Positions 51,008-60,062 of a stretch of DNA of 64,000 nucleotides are shown piece after piece. The notes below the pieces were generated by a model that worked only from the letters and a program-made list of their open reading frames with translations, was not told where the DNA came from and made no database searches. Positions within the stretch are counted from its first letter, which is position 1, and every line of letters starts with the position of its first letter. A program made the translations under genes and the position numbers. This DNA is from Lewinellaceae bacterium (lineage in GTDB: Bacteria > Bacteroidota > Bacteroidia > Chitinophagales > Saprospiraceae): positions 558,001 to 622,000 of the forward strand of contig JACJYD010000002.1 of assembly GCA_020636275.1 (NCBI GenBank), in the 5' to 3' direction.

Positions 51008-52342
51008 ATGAAAACGATATTGATAAAAAATGCCCGGATCGTGAACAGGGGGCGGATTGTGGAAGGGGATATTTTGGTAAAAAACGGACGGATCGAGCGC
51101 GTCGGAGGCGTGATCGATGCGCCGGCGGAGATAGAACTCGACGCCACTGGAAAGTATGTCCTGCCCGGTATTATTGATGATCAGGTGCATTTTCGGGAGC
51201 CTGGGCTGACCCACAAAGCCTCCATTTTCTCCGAATCGCGGGCAGCTGTTGTCGGCGGGGTCACTTCTTTTATGGAAATGCCGAATACGAAGCCTCCGGC
51301 TACCACGCAGGAGCTACTGGCCGATAAATACGCCATCGCGGAAAAGACCTCCCTGGCCAATTATTCCTTCTATATGGGCGCCGCCAACGACAATCTGGAA
51401 GAAGTGCTGCGCACCGACCCGGAGAACGTGTGCGGGGTAAAAGCCTTCATGGGCTCCAGCACCGGTAATATGCTGGTGGACGATCCGGCGACCTTGGAGG
51501 GCCTTTTTTCGCGCTGCTCCATGCTCATCGCCACGCACTGCGAAGACGAGCCCACCGTGAAGGCCAACGAGGCTGCCTTCCGCGCGAAATACGGGGAGGA
51601 GGTACCCATCCATCTTCACCCCGAGATCCGCAGCGTAGAGGCTTGCCTGAAGTCATCTAGCCTGGCGGTTGACCTGGCCAAAAAGCACGGTGCCCGCCTG
51701 CACATCCTCCACATTTCCACCAAAGACGAACTCGACTTGTTCCGCAACGATATTCCGCTGGAACAGAAAAAGATCACCGCCGAGGTCTGTGTGCACCATT
51801 TATTCTTCCATGCCGGCCACTACGAAGACCTCGGCAGCCTGATCAAGTGTAATCCGGCCGTGAAGGCGCAGGAACACCGCGATGCCCTGTTCCCCGCCTT
51901 GCTCGACGACCGCCTCGACGTCATCGCCACCGACCACGCGCCGCATACCTGGGAGGAGAAACGCCATCACTACTTTCAGGCCCCTTCCGGCATTCCGCTG
52001 GTACAGCATTCGCTCAACGTCATGCTCGAATTTTACCACCAGGGTCGCATCAGCCTGGAACGCATCGTGGAGAAAATGTGCCACGCACCCGCAATCGCTT
52101 TCCAGGTGCGCGACCGCGGCTATATCGATGAAGGAAAATGGGCCGACCTCCTCATCCTGGACATCGACGAGCCTTGGTCCGTGACGCCTTCTTCCATTCA
52201 CTACAAATGCGGCTGGTCGCCCTTCCTCGGGCATACCTTTACCGGGAGAGTAGAGAGTACCCTGGTGAGCGGCCACCTCGCCTGGCACAATGGCCGGCTG
52301 GATGAATCCCGGATGGGGCGGAGGTTGATGTTTGGGAGGTGA
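51008..52342 (+). CDS. pyrC: Dihydroorotase
   Basis: Amidohydrolase of 444 residues from MKTILIKNARIV; a 31-residue upstream extension was rejected. Motifs are DDQVHFREPGLTHKA, MPNTKPPATT, HILHISTKDE and ATDHAPHT. The usual DxHxH begins with Gln in place of the first His (DQVH), which is common in Bacteroidota dihydroorotases as I recall. It cyclises carbamoyl-aspartate to dihydroorotate in pyrimidine synthesis. Related hydantoinases share the fold, but the MPNT and HILH motifs support PyrC. Confidence 0.88.
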   Translation: MKTILIKNARIVNRGRIVEGDILVKNGRIERVGGVIDAPAEIELDATGKYVLPGIIDDQVHFREPGLTHKASIFSESRAAVVGGVTSFMEMPNTKPPATTQELLADKYAIAEKTSLANYSFYMGAANDNLEEVLRTDPENVCGVKAFMGSSTGNMLVDDPATLEGLFSRCSMLIATHCEDEPTVKANEAAFRAKYGEEVPIHLHPEIRSVEACLKSSSLAVDLAKKHGARLHILHISTKDELDLFRNDIPLEQKKITAEVCVHHLFFHAGHYEDLGSLIKCNPAVKAQEHRDALFPALLDDRLDVIATDHAPHTWEEKRHHYFQAPSGIPLVQHSLNVMLEFYHQGRISLERIVEKMCHAPAIAFQVRDRGYIDEGKWADLLILDIDEPWSVTPSSIHYKCGWSPFLGHTFTGRVESTLVSGHLAWHNGRLDESRMGRRLMFGR

Positions 52343-52374
52343 GATGCGTGATGCACTCTCCTTAAAATGATAAA

Positions 52375-52926
52375 ATGGAGGCAGGGAAGATATCACTTTT
52401 CTTCATTGCTCTGATCCCTCCCGATCCCATCGCGGAGGAAGTCAAGGCCTTTAAGGAGCTGGCGGCGAGCCGTTTTCACAGCAAACGCGCGCTGTCCAGT
52501 CCGGCGCATATTACGCTGCAACCCCCATTCTCCTGGTCTGAAGAGCGCCTCGGCGAGCTCACCGGCCTGCTGGCTGATTTTGTCAAAACCGCTGCACCTT
52601 TTCAGCAGGAACTCCGGAATTTCGACTGTTTCAAGCCCCGCGTTATTTTTGTCGGCATCGTCCTCCACGAAGCTCTGCTCGACCTGGTGGTCCGCCTCAA
52701 AACCCGTCTCACCCCCTTGCTCGGCGAAGCCGCTATCGACACCCGTCCCTATCATCCCCACATGACCGTGGCGTTCAAGGACCTCAAGCCTTATTGGTTC
52801 TACCGCGCCTGGGAGCACTTCTCCCGGCAATCCTACGTGCGATACTTCCAGGCTGAGGCTCTCTACCTGCTAAAGCACAATGGGCGAGAATGGGAGGTGG
52901 TGAGAAGGTTTGGATTTGAACAATAA
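52375..52926 (+). CDS. 2'-5' RNA ligase family protein (2H phosphoesterase)
   Basis: Protein of 183 residues with the two HxT/S motifs of the 2H superfamily: H45-I-T47 and H129-M-T131. It starts 32 bp after pyrC. Such proteins hydrolyse or form 2'-5' or cyclic phosphodiester bonds in RNA or nucleotides. The substrate here is unknown; the adjacency to pyrC is probably not functional. Confidence 0.85.
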   Translation: MEAGKISLFFIALIPPDPIAEEVKAFKELAASRFHSKRALSSPAHITLQPPFSWSEERLGELTGLLADFVKTAAPFQQELRNFDCFKPRVIFVGIVLHEALLDLVVRLKTRLTPLLGEAAIDTRPYHPHMTVAFKDLKPYWFYRAWEHFSRQSYVRYFQAEALYLLKHNGREWEVVRRFGFEQ

Positions 52927-52934
52927 TTGAGTTG

Positions 52935-52988
52935 TTTGGTTATTGGGAGGTTGGATTGACTAATAACCCAACAACCCAATAACCCAAA
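52935..52988. repeat. Inverted repeat between ligase and SGNH genes
   Basis: TTTGGTTATTGGG (52935-52947) pairs with CCCAATAACCCAAA (52975-52988) with one extra base; CCCAATAA/CCCAACA units recur inside. It may terminate the ligase gene. Confidence 0.6.
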
Positions 52989-52996
52989 ATGGTATT

Positions 52997-53680
52997 ATGC
53001 TCCGCAACTTCCTCCTTCTCCTGGTTATCATCGCCGGTTGTCAGCCCGAACCTTCACCCGTTATTCCTTCCGATCCGCCGCCACCGCCTCCGCCGGCTTC
53101 GGGTTTAAAATATCTGGCCCTGGGCGATTCTTACACCATTGGACAGAGTGTATCGGAAGAGGAGCGATTCCCCGTGCAGTTGATCGTGAAATTAAGGGAC
53201 AATGGGATCTTTTTCGACTCCCTGCGCATCCTGGCTGTTACAGGCTGGACCACTGCCAATTTAAAGAACGGGCTCGCCTCCGCCCAACTGGGGAATGACT
53301 ACGACATGGTCTCCCTGCTCATCGGGGTGAACAACCAGTATCAGGGGCGGCCCATCAGCGAGTACGAGCAGCATTTCGACGATTTGCTCGATTCAGCCAT
53401 TGTGCATGCAGGCGGTGACCCGGAACGCGTGTTTGTGCTTTCCATTCCCGATTATGCCTACACGCCTTTCGGACAAAACAACTCGAATCCCGCCCAGATC
53501 AGTGCCGGGATCGATGCCTTCAATGCCGTCAACAAAACGCTCACCGATGCTCGCGGCATCCGGTATTACGACATTACGCCCATTTCGCGCCTCGGCCTCG
53601 AGCAGCCCGAGTTGGTGGCAGGCGACAAGCTGCACCCTTCCGGGGAGCAATATCGGAGATGGGTGGAGTTGATCGAATAG
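52997..53680 (+). CDS. SGNH/GDSL hydrolase lipoprotein
   Basis: Protein of 227 residues with lipobox VIIAGC (Cys15), a Pro-rich linker (about 22-33) and an SGNH domain: block I GDSY with catalytic S45, block III GVNNQ with Asn, and block V DKLHPS with catalytic Asp and His. It should be anchored in the envelope and act as an esterase on lipids, acetylated glycans or similar. Start chosen at the ATG preceding the signal. Confidence 0.88.
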   Translation: MLRNFLLLLVIIAGCQPEPSPVIPSDPPPPPPPASGLKYLALGDSYTIGQSVSEEERFPVQLIVKLRDNGIFFDSLRILAVTGWTTANLKNGLASAQLGNDYDMVSLLIGVNNQYQGRPISEYEQHFDDLLDSAIVHAGGDPERVFVLSIPDYAYTPFGQNNSNPAQISAGIDAFNAVNKTLTDARGIRYYDITPISRLGLEQPELVAGDKLHPSGEQYRRWVELIE

Positions 53681-53692
53681 ATCCGGCGGTGC

Positions 53693-54043
53693 TTATCCCA
53701 CCAATCCGAAGAGCCACACCCCAGTGAGGGCGGCTCCGGCGAGGAACAGGTAGAGGACCAGTACTTCCTCCCACGGGTATTCCGCATTTCCGAAAAGGAG
53801 GCGGAGGGGCGCTTCCAGGACCCGTTTCAGGGCGGCGAGCGAGCGGGCGGAGATCCACGGCCCGGGTGCTTGTCTTTTCTCTTCCGGATGTTGGAGGTCG
53901 TGTGCCGCCAGTTGATATTGGCGGGCCCTGCGCCGCAGGGCGATCACTTCCCCTCCGACCACTGCGATCGCCACGAGGCAGACGGCCATCAGAATTTGGG
54001 TGAAGAGGGGCAGGGCGGCGAAGTAAGTGAGCAGGTCGGTCAT
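53693..54043 (-). CDS. Hypothetical two-helix membrane protein
   Basis: Protein of 116 residues with hydrophobic stretches at about 12-35 and 93-114, joined by a basic, Pro- and Gln-containing cytoplasmic-type loop (RRRARQYQLAAHDLQHPEEK). No family recognised. It converges on the SGNH gene with a 12-bp gap and no hairpin. Confidence 0.6.
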   Translation of the reverse strand: MTDLLTYFAALPLFTQILMAVCLVAIAVVGGEVIALRRRARQYQLAAHDLQHPEEKRQAPGPWISARSLAALKRVLEAPLRLLFGNAEYPWEEVLVLYLFLAGAALTGVWLFGLVG

Positions 54044-54263
54044 AGCGCACAGTATTTTGATGGATCTTTATGAGAACAGCAAAGGAGAGGGTAGGGTTGT
54101 TGTCTTTGGGAGGAAAAACCGCCCAACCAAAGCTTCGATCTGGTTATTATCCGGGATATTCATGGAAAAGAGTTATTCCGTTCACCAATCACCAATTACT
54201 AACCCCCAATCACCAATCACCTTTCATTTCCCTACCGTTCCATCAAATAACCACTTTACTACA

Positions 54264-54293
54264 TTCGTTAACTCCCTGATTTACCTATCTTCA
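54264..54293 (+). promoter_or_regulatory. Promoter of the WG-repeat gene
   Basis: TTCG at 54264-54267, an 18-bp spacer and TATCTTCA at 54286-54293. The same TATCTTCA box with an 18-bp spacer occurs before the NtrC-type gene. Confidence 0.5.
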
Positions 54294-54319
54294 CCGCTAT
54301 AACCGTCGAAAAACCGTCT

Positions 54320-57300
54320 ATGCGGCTGGGAATTCTCTTTTTACTGTTCTCTTCATTGCTCGCTACATCCTCGGTGGCGCAGCCCTTCTTTCCCGTAAAA
54401 ATGAATAAGAAATGGGGCCTCATCAACGCCGAAGGGCGCCTGGTGCTCCAACCCGTATACGATGCCATCGGGGAGTTCAAAACCTTTGGCTATGCAGTCA
54501 TGCAACGCGATGGTAAGGTCGGTCTTCTGGGACGGGATGGACAAGAGATCGTAGCTCCGGCCTATCAGGATCTCAAGGTGCTCACGCCTGACCTCATGGC
54601 GGTTTTGCGAGACGACCAATGGGTGATCATCAACCTGCAGGGGCAGGTAGTGCTGTCCACGGGCTACGATCGCGTTATTGCGCTGACGAGTGAGTTTCTG
54701 GGATTCCAGGAAAACGGCCAATGGGGGGTGGTCAACCGCCAGGGCCGGAAGGTGGTAGCGTGTAACTACGACGCCGTACAGTTTCAGCCGGACGGCTATT
54801 TTCTCACCCGAAAAGAAGACGGCCTGGGCGTGCTGACCTGGGAAGGAGAGGAGGTACTGCCGCCAAATTACGACGACATCGAGATCGAAGAACCGGGTCT
54901 CATTTTTTTCAAAAAACAAAACCGTTGGGGTATGGCCGATTGCCAGTCGGGGATCCGCATCCCTGCTGCATACGATCATATTGACGTAGTGGGCGACCAG
55001 TTCATCCGCCTGCTCAAGGATGGTAAACTGGCCTTGTATTCGCTTTCCTGTGAGCGCATGATCTCCGAGGGCGAATACGACGATGCCTACTTGTTTTCGG
55101 ACGAAGCCATTCTGGTGAAACGCAATCGCTTGCTGGGTTTGCTCGACGCTTGCGGCCATCCGATCTTACCGGTGCGCTTTTTTGAGATCCATCCTTTCGG
55201 GCCTGAATTGTTTCGGGTGAATTTTCAGGGAAAATGGGGGATCGTTGACCGCGAAGGCACGGTGAAGCTGCAATTGGAATACGACTACCTGGCGCCTCTA
55301 AAGGAACAACTGAGTATCGTGCGTCAGAACGGCAAAAGCGGGGTGGTCAACAGTGCGGGCCATTTGATCGTGCCGCCTTTGTACGACCAACTCGTTTATG
55401 AAACTACTCAGATCAAAGCCTACCAGGGCACGTCGCTGACCCTGTTCAGCCTCGACGGCGAGGGTGGGCTGGCCGATCACCAGCGCTTCAATGAACACAT
55501 GACCATCGCAATTGGCCGGTCGGGAGGGTCCTCCGGCCAAAGTTCTTTCCGGGAATCGCCCTACGTGCTCGACCATTTTGAGTGGTTCTACGCCCCGCAT
55601 GTCGACAAATGGGGCCTGCGGCGCCTAGAAGACGGTTCTGAGCAGATCGAGCCGCTCTTCGACATCGTGCGGGTCTATCCAAAGTGGGGCTTCTCTCTCG
55701 TGGGTATCGGTTCACAGACGCCCATGGACCTGGAACGCACCACTTACCGCTTCGAACACCTTTACGGCTTGGTCAACAATACCGAGGGCCTGCTGGTGAC
55801 CGATCTGGCTTTGTGGGATGTGCGGATCTCCGATTTTGAGCAGGGCTACCCCGCAGCGCGCTGCGTATTATCGAACGGCCGCCATGGCCTGCTCACGCCC
55901 ATCGGCAAATTCCTTTGCCGCGATTATGCCTACATCGGCGAATTTTCCAACGGCCTCGCCCGCGTTAGCGTCAAGGGGCGCCTTTCGGGGACCCTCAGCG
56001 AAGACAAACTCCATTTGGGCAAGGTCTCCGACTACCTCAACGACCTGCTCACCCCCAACTCCATGCTCGATTTTACCCAATACGACCTGGAATTCGAACG
56101 GGAGGCACACCTCGTCTGCGAGGGCTGCGAATGGGGCTACATCGATACAGCGGGCACGATGGTGGTACCGGCGAAATATTCCTTTGCCCGCGACTTCGTC
56201 AATGAAGTGGGCATCGTGCAGCGAGATGAAAAATGGGGTATGCTCGGCCTGAAAGGCGAAACGCTCATTCCGTGCAACTATGACGCCCTCGAATTTCTCG
56301 AAAACACCGACAACCAGATCGTGCGCATCTACAAGCGCGAGGAAAAATACGGCCTCATCGACTCCCTCGGCCAACTGGCACTCCAACTGGCTTTCGATGA
56401 GGTAGGCTCCTTCCGCGAGGGACTCCTTGCCGTCAAACAGAACAGCCTTTGGGGGTTCGTCGATCGCTTTGGTTCGGAAGTGGTGCCTTGCTCTTTCCGG
56501 GCAGTAGAAAACTTCAGCGAAGGCAAAGCTGCTGTCAAAAAGGGGCGTAAATGGGGGTTTATCAATTTGAATGGGGAAGTCGAGATTGATTTTCAGTTCA
56601 TTCGGGTGGGCAATTTCCAAAACGGCCTGGCGTGGTTTTTCGACGGCAGCAAATACGGCTACATCAATGAAAAAGGGGAGGTGGCCATCGCTCCGCAATT
56701 CGAAGGCGCCTACGATTTTGAAGGTCCGGTGGCCCGCATTATCAAAGACAACAAATATGGCCTGATCGACCGAGCGGGTCGGTATATCCTCAAGCCCAAG
56801 TATTCCATCATTCACGACTACGACGACTACGGCCTGGCGAAAGCGGGCTTCGGCAATGAACATATTTCCTACGGTCTCATCAACCAGCTTGGCGAGTTGG
56901 TGACCCACCAGCCCTTCATCGAGATCCGTCCGTTCAGTGAGGGATTAGCTGTGGTGAAGACCAAAAACGGCTACGGCTTTATCGACCCCAATGGAAATAT
57001 GGTCATCCCCGACCGCTTTCTCAAGGTGTCGAGCTTTTCCAACCATCGGGCTGCCGTACAGGAAAACGGTCGCTGCGGCTACATCGGTCCCGACGGTCGC
57101 CTCCAGATCGACATGGCATTTACAAAGTGTTTCGATTTTGAAGAAGGAAAAGCGGTGGTTTACCAGGGCTACCGAAAGGCCGGCCTCATCGATTCCAGCG
57201 GCCGTTTCGTCATCCTGCCATCTCTCGACAATCTCGCCCAGTTTACCGAGGGCCGAGGGTTGATCCGGGATGAGCGCTACCGCTTCTATTACATCACCGA

Positions 57301-57637
57301 AAAACTCGACGCAGGCAGCGACACCTACGAAGACGCCCGCGCTTACCAACATGGCATCGCCGTGGTACAGTCGAATGGCCATTGGGGCGTTATCAATCAA
57401 AATGGAGTAGAGATCATCCCACCTAAATACGACCGGATCGAACATTTTGAAAACGGCTACGCCAAGGTCCGCATCACCGGATTCTCCGGCCTTAGCAACC
57501 TAAAGGGCGAACTGATCGTCCAACCCGACTACGAGTACATCAGCTACGCCGGCGAGGGCCTCTTCCGCGTGGAACAAGGGGAGAAAGTAGGGTATTTTGA
57601 TCTGTCCGGGAGATGGGTTTGGGGATTGCGTGAATAG
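54320..57637 (+). CDS. Giant WG-repeat protein, secreted
   Basis: Protein of 1105 residues with a signal peptide (about 1-21, ending SVAQP). It consists of roughly 27 WG-type repeats of about 35-40 residues. Each has a [KRQ]-[WYL]-G-[LVMYF]-[IVL]-[ND] strand pair followed by a bulky hydrophobic and PxYDxxxxF unit, for example KWGLIN, RWGMAD, KWGIVD, LWGFVD, KYGYIN and HWGVIN. The repeats form a beta-rich extended or propeller-like array, probably in the periplasm. The family has no proven function. Some units have lost the Trp. Confidence 0.88.
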   Translation: MRLGILFLLFSSLLATSSVAQPFFPVKMNKKWGLINAEGRLVLQPVYDAIGEFKTFGYAVMQRDGKVGLLGRDGQEIVAPAYQDLKVLTPDLMAVLRDDQWVIINLQGQVVLSTGYDRVIALTSEFLGFQENGQWGVVNRQGRKVVACNYDAVQFQPDGYFLTRKEDGLGVLTWEGEEVLPPNYDDIEIEEPGLIFFKKQNRWGMADCQSGIRIPAAYDHIDVVGDQFIRLLKDGKLALYSLSCERMISEGEYDDAYLFSDEAILVKRNRLLGLLDACGHPILPVRFFEIHPFGPELFRVNFQGKWGIVDREGTVKLQLEYDYLAPLKEQLSIVRQNGKSGVVNSAGHLIVPPLYDQLVYETTQIKAYQGTSLTLFSLDGEGGLADHQRFNEHMTIAIGRSGGSSGQSSFRESPYVLDHFEWFYAPHVDKWGLRRLEDGSEQIEPLFDIVRVYPKWGFSLVGIGSQTPMDLERTTYRFEHLYGLVNNTEGLLVTDLALWDVRISDFEQGYPAARCVLSNGRHGLLTPIGKFLCRDYAYIGEFSNGLARVSVKGRLSGTLSEDKLHLGKVSDYLNDLLTPNSMLDFTQYDLEFEREAHLVCEGCEWGYIDTAGTMVVPAKYSFARDFVNEVGIVQRDEKWGMLGLKGETLIPCNYDALEFLENTDNQIVRIYKREEKYGLIDSLGQLALQLAFDEVGSFREGLLAVKQNSLWGFVDRFGSEVVPCSFRAVENFSEGKAAVKKGRKWGFINLNGEVEIDFQFIRVGNFQNGLAWFFDGSKYGYINEKGEVAIAPQFEGAYDFEGPVARIIKDNKYGLIDRAGRYILKPKYSIIHDYDDYGLAKAGFGNEHISYGLINQLGELVTHQPFIEIRPFSEGLAVVKTKNGYGFIDPNGNMVIPDRFLKVSSFSNHRAAVQENGRCGYIGPDGRLQIDMAFTKCFDFEEGKAVVYQGYRKAGLIDSSGRFVILPSLDNLAQFTEGRGLIRDERYRFYYITEKLDAGSDTYEDARAYQHGIAVVQSNGHWGVINQNGVEIIPPKYDRIEHFENGYAKVRITGFSGLSNLKGELIVQPDYEYISYAGEGLFRVEQGEKVGYFDLSGRWVWGLRE

Positions 57638-57671
57638 GGTAGCGTGGAGCGTGCTGCGTGCAGTTGAATCC

Positions 57672-57702
57672 TTTTGACAAAGTCAAAAAGGCCGTATCTT
57701 CA
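57672..57702 (+). promoter_or_regulatory. Promoter of the NtrC-type regulator gene
   Basis: TTTTG at 57672-57676, an 18-bp spacer and TATCTTCA at 57695-57702, 24 bp before the ATG. The first part also forms a near-palindrome CCTTTTGAC-AAA-GTCAAAAAGG, which may be an operator or the end of the upstream transcript. Confidence 0.55.
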
Positions 57703-57725
57703 CCCTCCACTCTCAACTAAAGAAC

Positions 57726-59069
57726 ATGGACAGGCCACGTATCCTTATCATCGACGACGAAAAAGACATCCGGGGATTGCTGGAACGGCTCTTCCGGCTG
57801 GAAGGATATGAAGTATTTCAGGCGGAAAACGGCGCCAAGGGCCTGAAGCTCCTCGAAAAAGAAGAGGTGCACGTGGTGATCTGCGATGTCAAACTGCCCG
57901 ATGCGCACGGGGTGGAATTGTTGCCGAAGATCAAGGCCATCCAACCCTTGGCGGAGGTGATCCTCCTGACCGCCTACGGCACCATCCCCGATGGGGTACA
58001 AGCCATAAAAGACGGTGCGTTCGACTATATCACAAAAGGCGACGACAACAATAAGATCATTCCGCTGGTCAGCAGGGCCACGGAAAAGGCCCAGTTGCAA
58101 TACCGGGTGCGCGAGCTCGAAGCCAAAGTTGGCGGACGGCATACCTTTGGCGAGATCGTCGGAAGGTCACAGCAGTTTCAGCGGGCCATTGAGATGGCGC
58201 GCAAGGTCGCTCCTACCGATGCCACGGTATTGCTGAATGGCGAAACGGGCACCGGCAAGGAGGTTTTCGCCCAGGCCATTCACTTTGAGAGTCCGCGTAA
58301 AAACCAACCCTTTGTGGCTGTCAACTGCAGCGCTCTGGGAAAGGATCTGCTGGAGAGCGAAATGTTCGGCCACAAAGCCGGGTCCTTCACCGGAGCTACC
58401 AAAGACAAGATCGGCCTTTTCGAAGAAGCTGACAAAGGCACTATCTTCCTCGACGAGATCGGGGAGATGGACCTCGCCCTTCAGGCCAAGTTGCTGCGGG
58501 TGCTCGAGACCGGCGCCTTTTTGAAAGTCGGTGATACTAAAGAAAAACATGTGGATGTCCGCATCATCGCCGCCACCAACCGCGACCTGGAAAAAGAAAG
58601 TGAGACCGGCCGGTTTCGCCTCGACCTCTACTACCGCCTTTCGGTTTTTCAGCTCCACCTGCCCAGCCTGCAGGAGCGCCGTGAAGACATTCCGCTGCTG
58701 GCCCGCTTTTTCATACAAGGCGCCACTTCCCGGATGAACCGAAAGCCCATGGAACTTTCACCCGAATTTGAGAAAGCTCTCCAGCAACACCACTGGAAAG
58801 GCAATATCCGGGAACTCAAGAACATTATTGAGCGGGCCGTCATCCTCACCGACGGCGCCGTGCTCCAACCCGATGTCCTGCCCTTCGATTTTCTTGAGGA
58901 CGAACCCGCCTCCGGCCAGGCCCCCCTGAGCCTCAACGCCGTTGAGGAACGCCATATCCGCAAGATGCTCGCCTACACCCAGGGCAATAAGACACGCACC
59001 GCCGAGATCCTCGGCATTGGTTTGACGACGTTATACCGAAAAATGGAAGAATACGGCATCGACAAGTAG
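57726..59069 (+). CDS. Sigma-54-dependent response regulator (NtrC family)
   Basis: Protein of 447 residues: receiver (D10, D11 and phosphoacceptor D54 in ICDVKLPDA), AAA+ domain with Walker A GETGTGKE from G172 and a GAFTGA loop present as GSFTGA at 219-224, then a Fis-type HTH at the end (NKTRTAEILGIGLTTLYRKM). The loop change A to S occurs in some active members. It should activate sigma-54 promoters when phosphorylated. The kinase at 60063 is the nearest possible partner, with an ECF sigma gene between. Confidence 0.92.
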   Translation: MDRPRILIIDDEKDIRGLLERLFRLEGYEVFQAENGAKGLKLLEKEEVHVVICDVKLPDAHGVELLPKIKAIQPLAEVILLTAYGTIPDGVQAIKDGAFDYITKGDDNNKIIPLVSRATEKAQLQYRVRELEAKVGGRHTFGEIVGRSQQFQRAIEMARKVAPTDATVLLNGETGTGKEVFAQAIHFESPRKNQPFVAVNCSALGKDLLESEMFGHKAGSFTGATKDKIGLFEEADKGTIFLDEIGEMDLALQAKLLRVLETGAFLKVGDTKEKHVDVRIIAATNRDLEKESETGRFRLDLYYRLSVFQLHLPSLQERREDIPLLARFFIQGATSRMNRKPMELSPEFEKALQQHHWKGNIRELKNIIERAVILTDGAVLQPDVLPFDFLEDEPASGQAPLSLNAVEERHIRKMLAYTQGNKTRTAEILGIGLTTLYRKMEEYGIDK

Positions 59070-59152
59070 GGGCGGAACAATTTCCGCCCACCTACTCCCA
59101 TGTTCGGAACAATTTCCGCCCATCCCAGTAGGGGCGGAACAATTTCCGCCCA
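59069..59152. repeat. Three copies of a GGGGCGGAACAATTTCCGCCCA palindrome-like unit
   Basis: Copies at 59069-59090, 59105-59122 (shorter at the left) and 59131-59152; each is GGCGGAA-CAAT-TTCCGCC. The first overlaps the stop of the NtrC-type gene. A further hairpin CCCTTTCA-AAA-TGAAAGGG lies at 59178-59196. The unit name exceeds a simple motif; core arms are 7-8 bp. Confidence 0.9.
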
Positions 59153-59336
59153 CCCACACCCCCCATTTTGAAAAACACCCTTTCAAAATGAAAGGGTTGT
59201 CCGTCTCCCCAGAATTGTCCCAAAATAAATTAATTCAAATAAGTATTTGACATTCAATTACTTGATGTCTATTTACTCCCCGCCTTCCACTTATCGGAAC
59301 GAAATTTGGCATACCCTAGATCAAAGGACACATACT

Positions 59337-59426
59337 ATGGAAATCGTGATCTTCTTTATTACTCTTTGGGTCGTGTTTGTCGGGTTGACCCTATGGAATT
59401 CCTGGCAGGAGAAAACGCCCCATTGA
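59337..59426 (+). CDS. Possible 29-residue single-helix membrane protein
   Basis: An ATG at 59337 opens 29 codons: an acidic start, a hydrophobic helix (about 3-21) rich in Ile, Phe, Val and Trp, and a polar tail ending in EKTPH, then TGA. It fits the pattern of bacterial one-helix micropeptides. It lies 50 bp before the ECF sigma gene. Support is from composition only, so this is tentative. Confidence 0.35.
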   Translation: MEIVIFFITLWVVFVGLTLWNSWQEKTPH

Positions 59427-59475
59427 AAGATCAAAACACAGAAACCAATTTTGAATCACCCAAAAAAAAAGGCTC

Positions 59476-59994
59476 ATGGGTACCGTTGAATTTAATTCCC
59501 AATTCCGATCACTGGAAAACAAATTGCTGCCGGCGGCATACCGGTTGACCAACAACTACGAAGATGCACGGGATCTCATCCAGGAAACCGCGCTTCGGGC
59601 CTACAACAACAAAGAAAAATTTGAAATGGGCACCAATTTTCACGCCTGGGTGGTGACCATTATGCGCAACACCTTCATCAATTTCTACCGCAAGAAGAAG
59701 AACCGCGCCACAATCTGCGAACCCACGGGGAGCTACGTGTTCGAAAGTGAGTCGCACCACGAAGAAAATCAGGCCTATTCCAACTTGATGATGAATGAAC
59801 TGAAAGCCATCATCTGCCAACTGAGCGATACCTACAGCATTCCCTTCACCATGTTCTACGAAGGGTATAAATACGAAGAAATTGCGGAGCATCTTGGCTT
59901 GCCGATCGGAACGGTAAAAAGCCGTATATTCTTTGCCCGTCAATATCTAAAGGACGTCATCCAGAACCGATATCCCAGAAACCTGGTTGCCTAG
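59476..59994 (+). CDS. ECF-type RNA polymerase sigma factor
   Basis: Protein of 172 residues with sigma region 2 (AYRLTNNYEDARDLIQET, then FHAWVVTIMRNTFINFYR) and region 4 (YEEIAEHLGLPIGTVKSRIF). It should direct RNA polymerase to a special promoter set. No FecR-like or zinc anti-sigma factor gene is next to it; a kinase follows instead, which suggests control by another route. The start is set at the ATG 59476; an in-frame upstream reading has no signal for it. Confidence 0.88.
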   Translation: MGTVEFNSQFRSLENKLLPAAYRLTNNYEDARDLIQETALRAYNNKEKFEMGTNFHAWVVTIMRNTFINFYRKKKNRATICEPTGSYVFESESHHEENQAYSNLMMNELKAIICQLSDTYSIPFTMFYEGYKYEEIAEHLGLPIGTVKSRIFFARQYLKDVIQNRYPRNLVA

Positions 59995-60017
59995 TAAACC
60001 AACTTGAAACGCTCCGA

Positions 60018-60047
60018 GTCGGCCTCCTTCGGGAGGCCGGCTTTTTT
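60018..60047 (+). terminator. Rho-independent terminator after the ECF sigma gene
   Basis: A 10-bp stem GTCGGCCTCC/GGAGGCCGGC with one G-U pair and loop TTCG-like, followed by six T. It ends 16 bp before the kinase gene. Confidence 0.88.
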
Positions 60048-60062
60048 GTTATTTTTGCAGAT

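Noticed and set aside
51164..51210. Dihydroorotase as inactive because the first metal His is Gln
   Set aside because: This DDQVH form is, to my knowledge, common in Bacteroidota dihydroorotases, and the other motifs are intact.
59304..59325. Sigma-54 promoter (TTGGCA-like) before the small ORF
   Set aside because: The expected GC of the -12 element is absent at the right distance.
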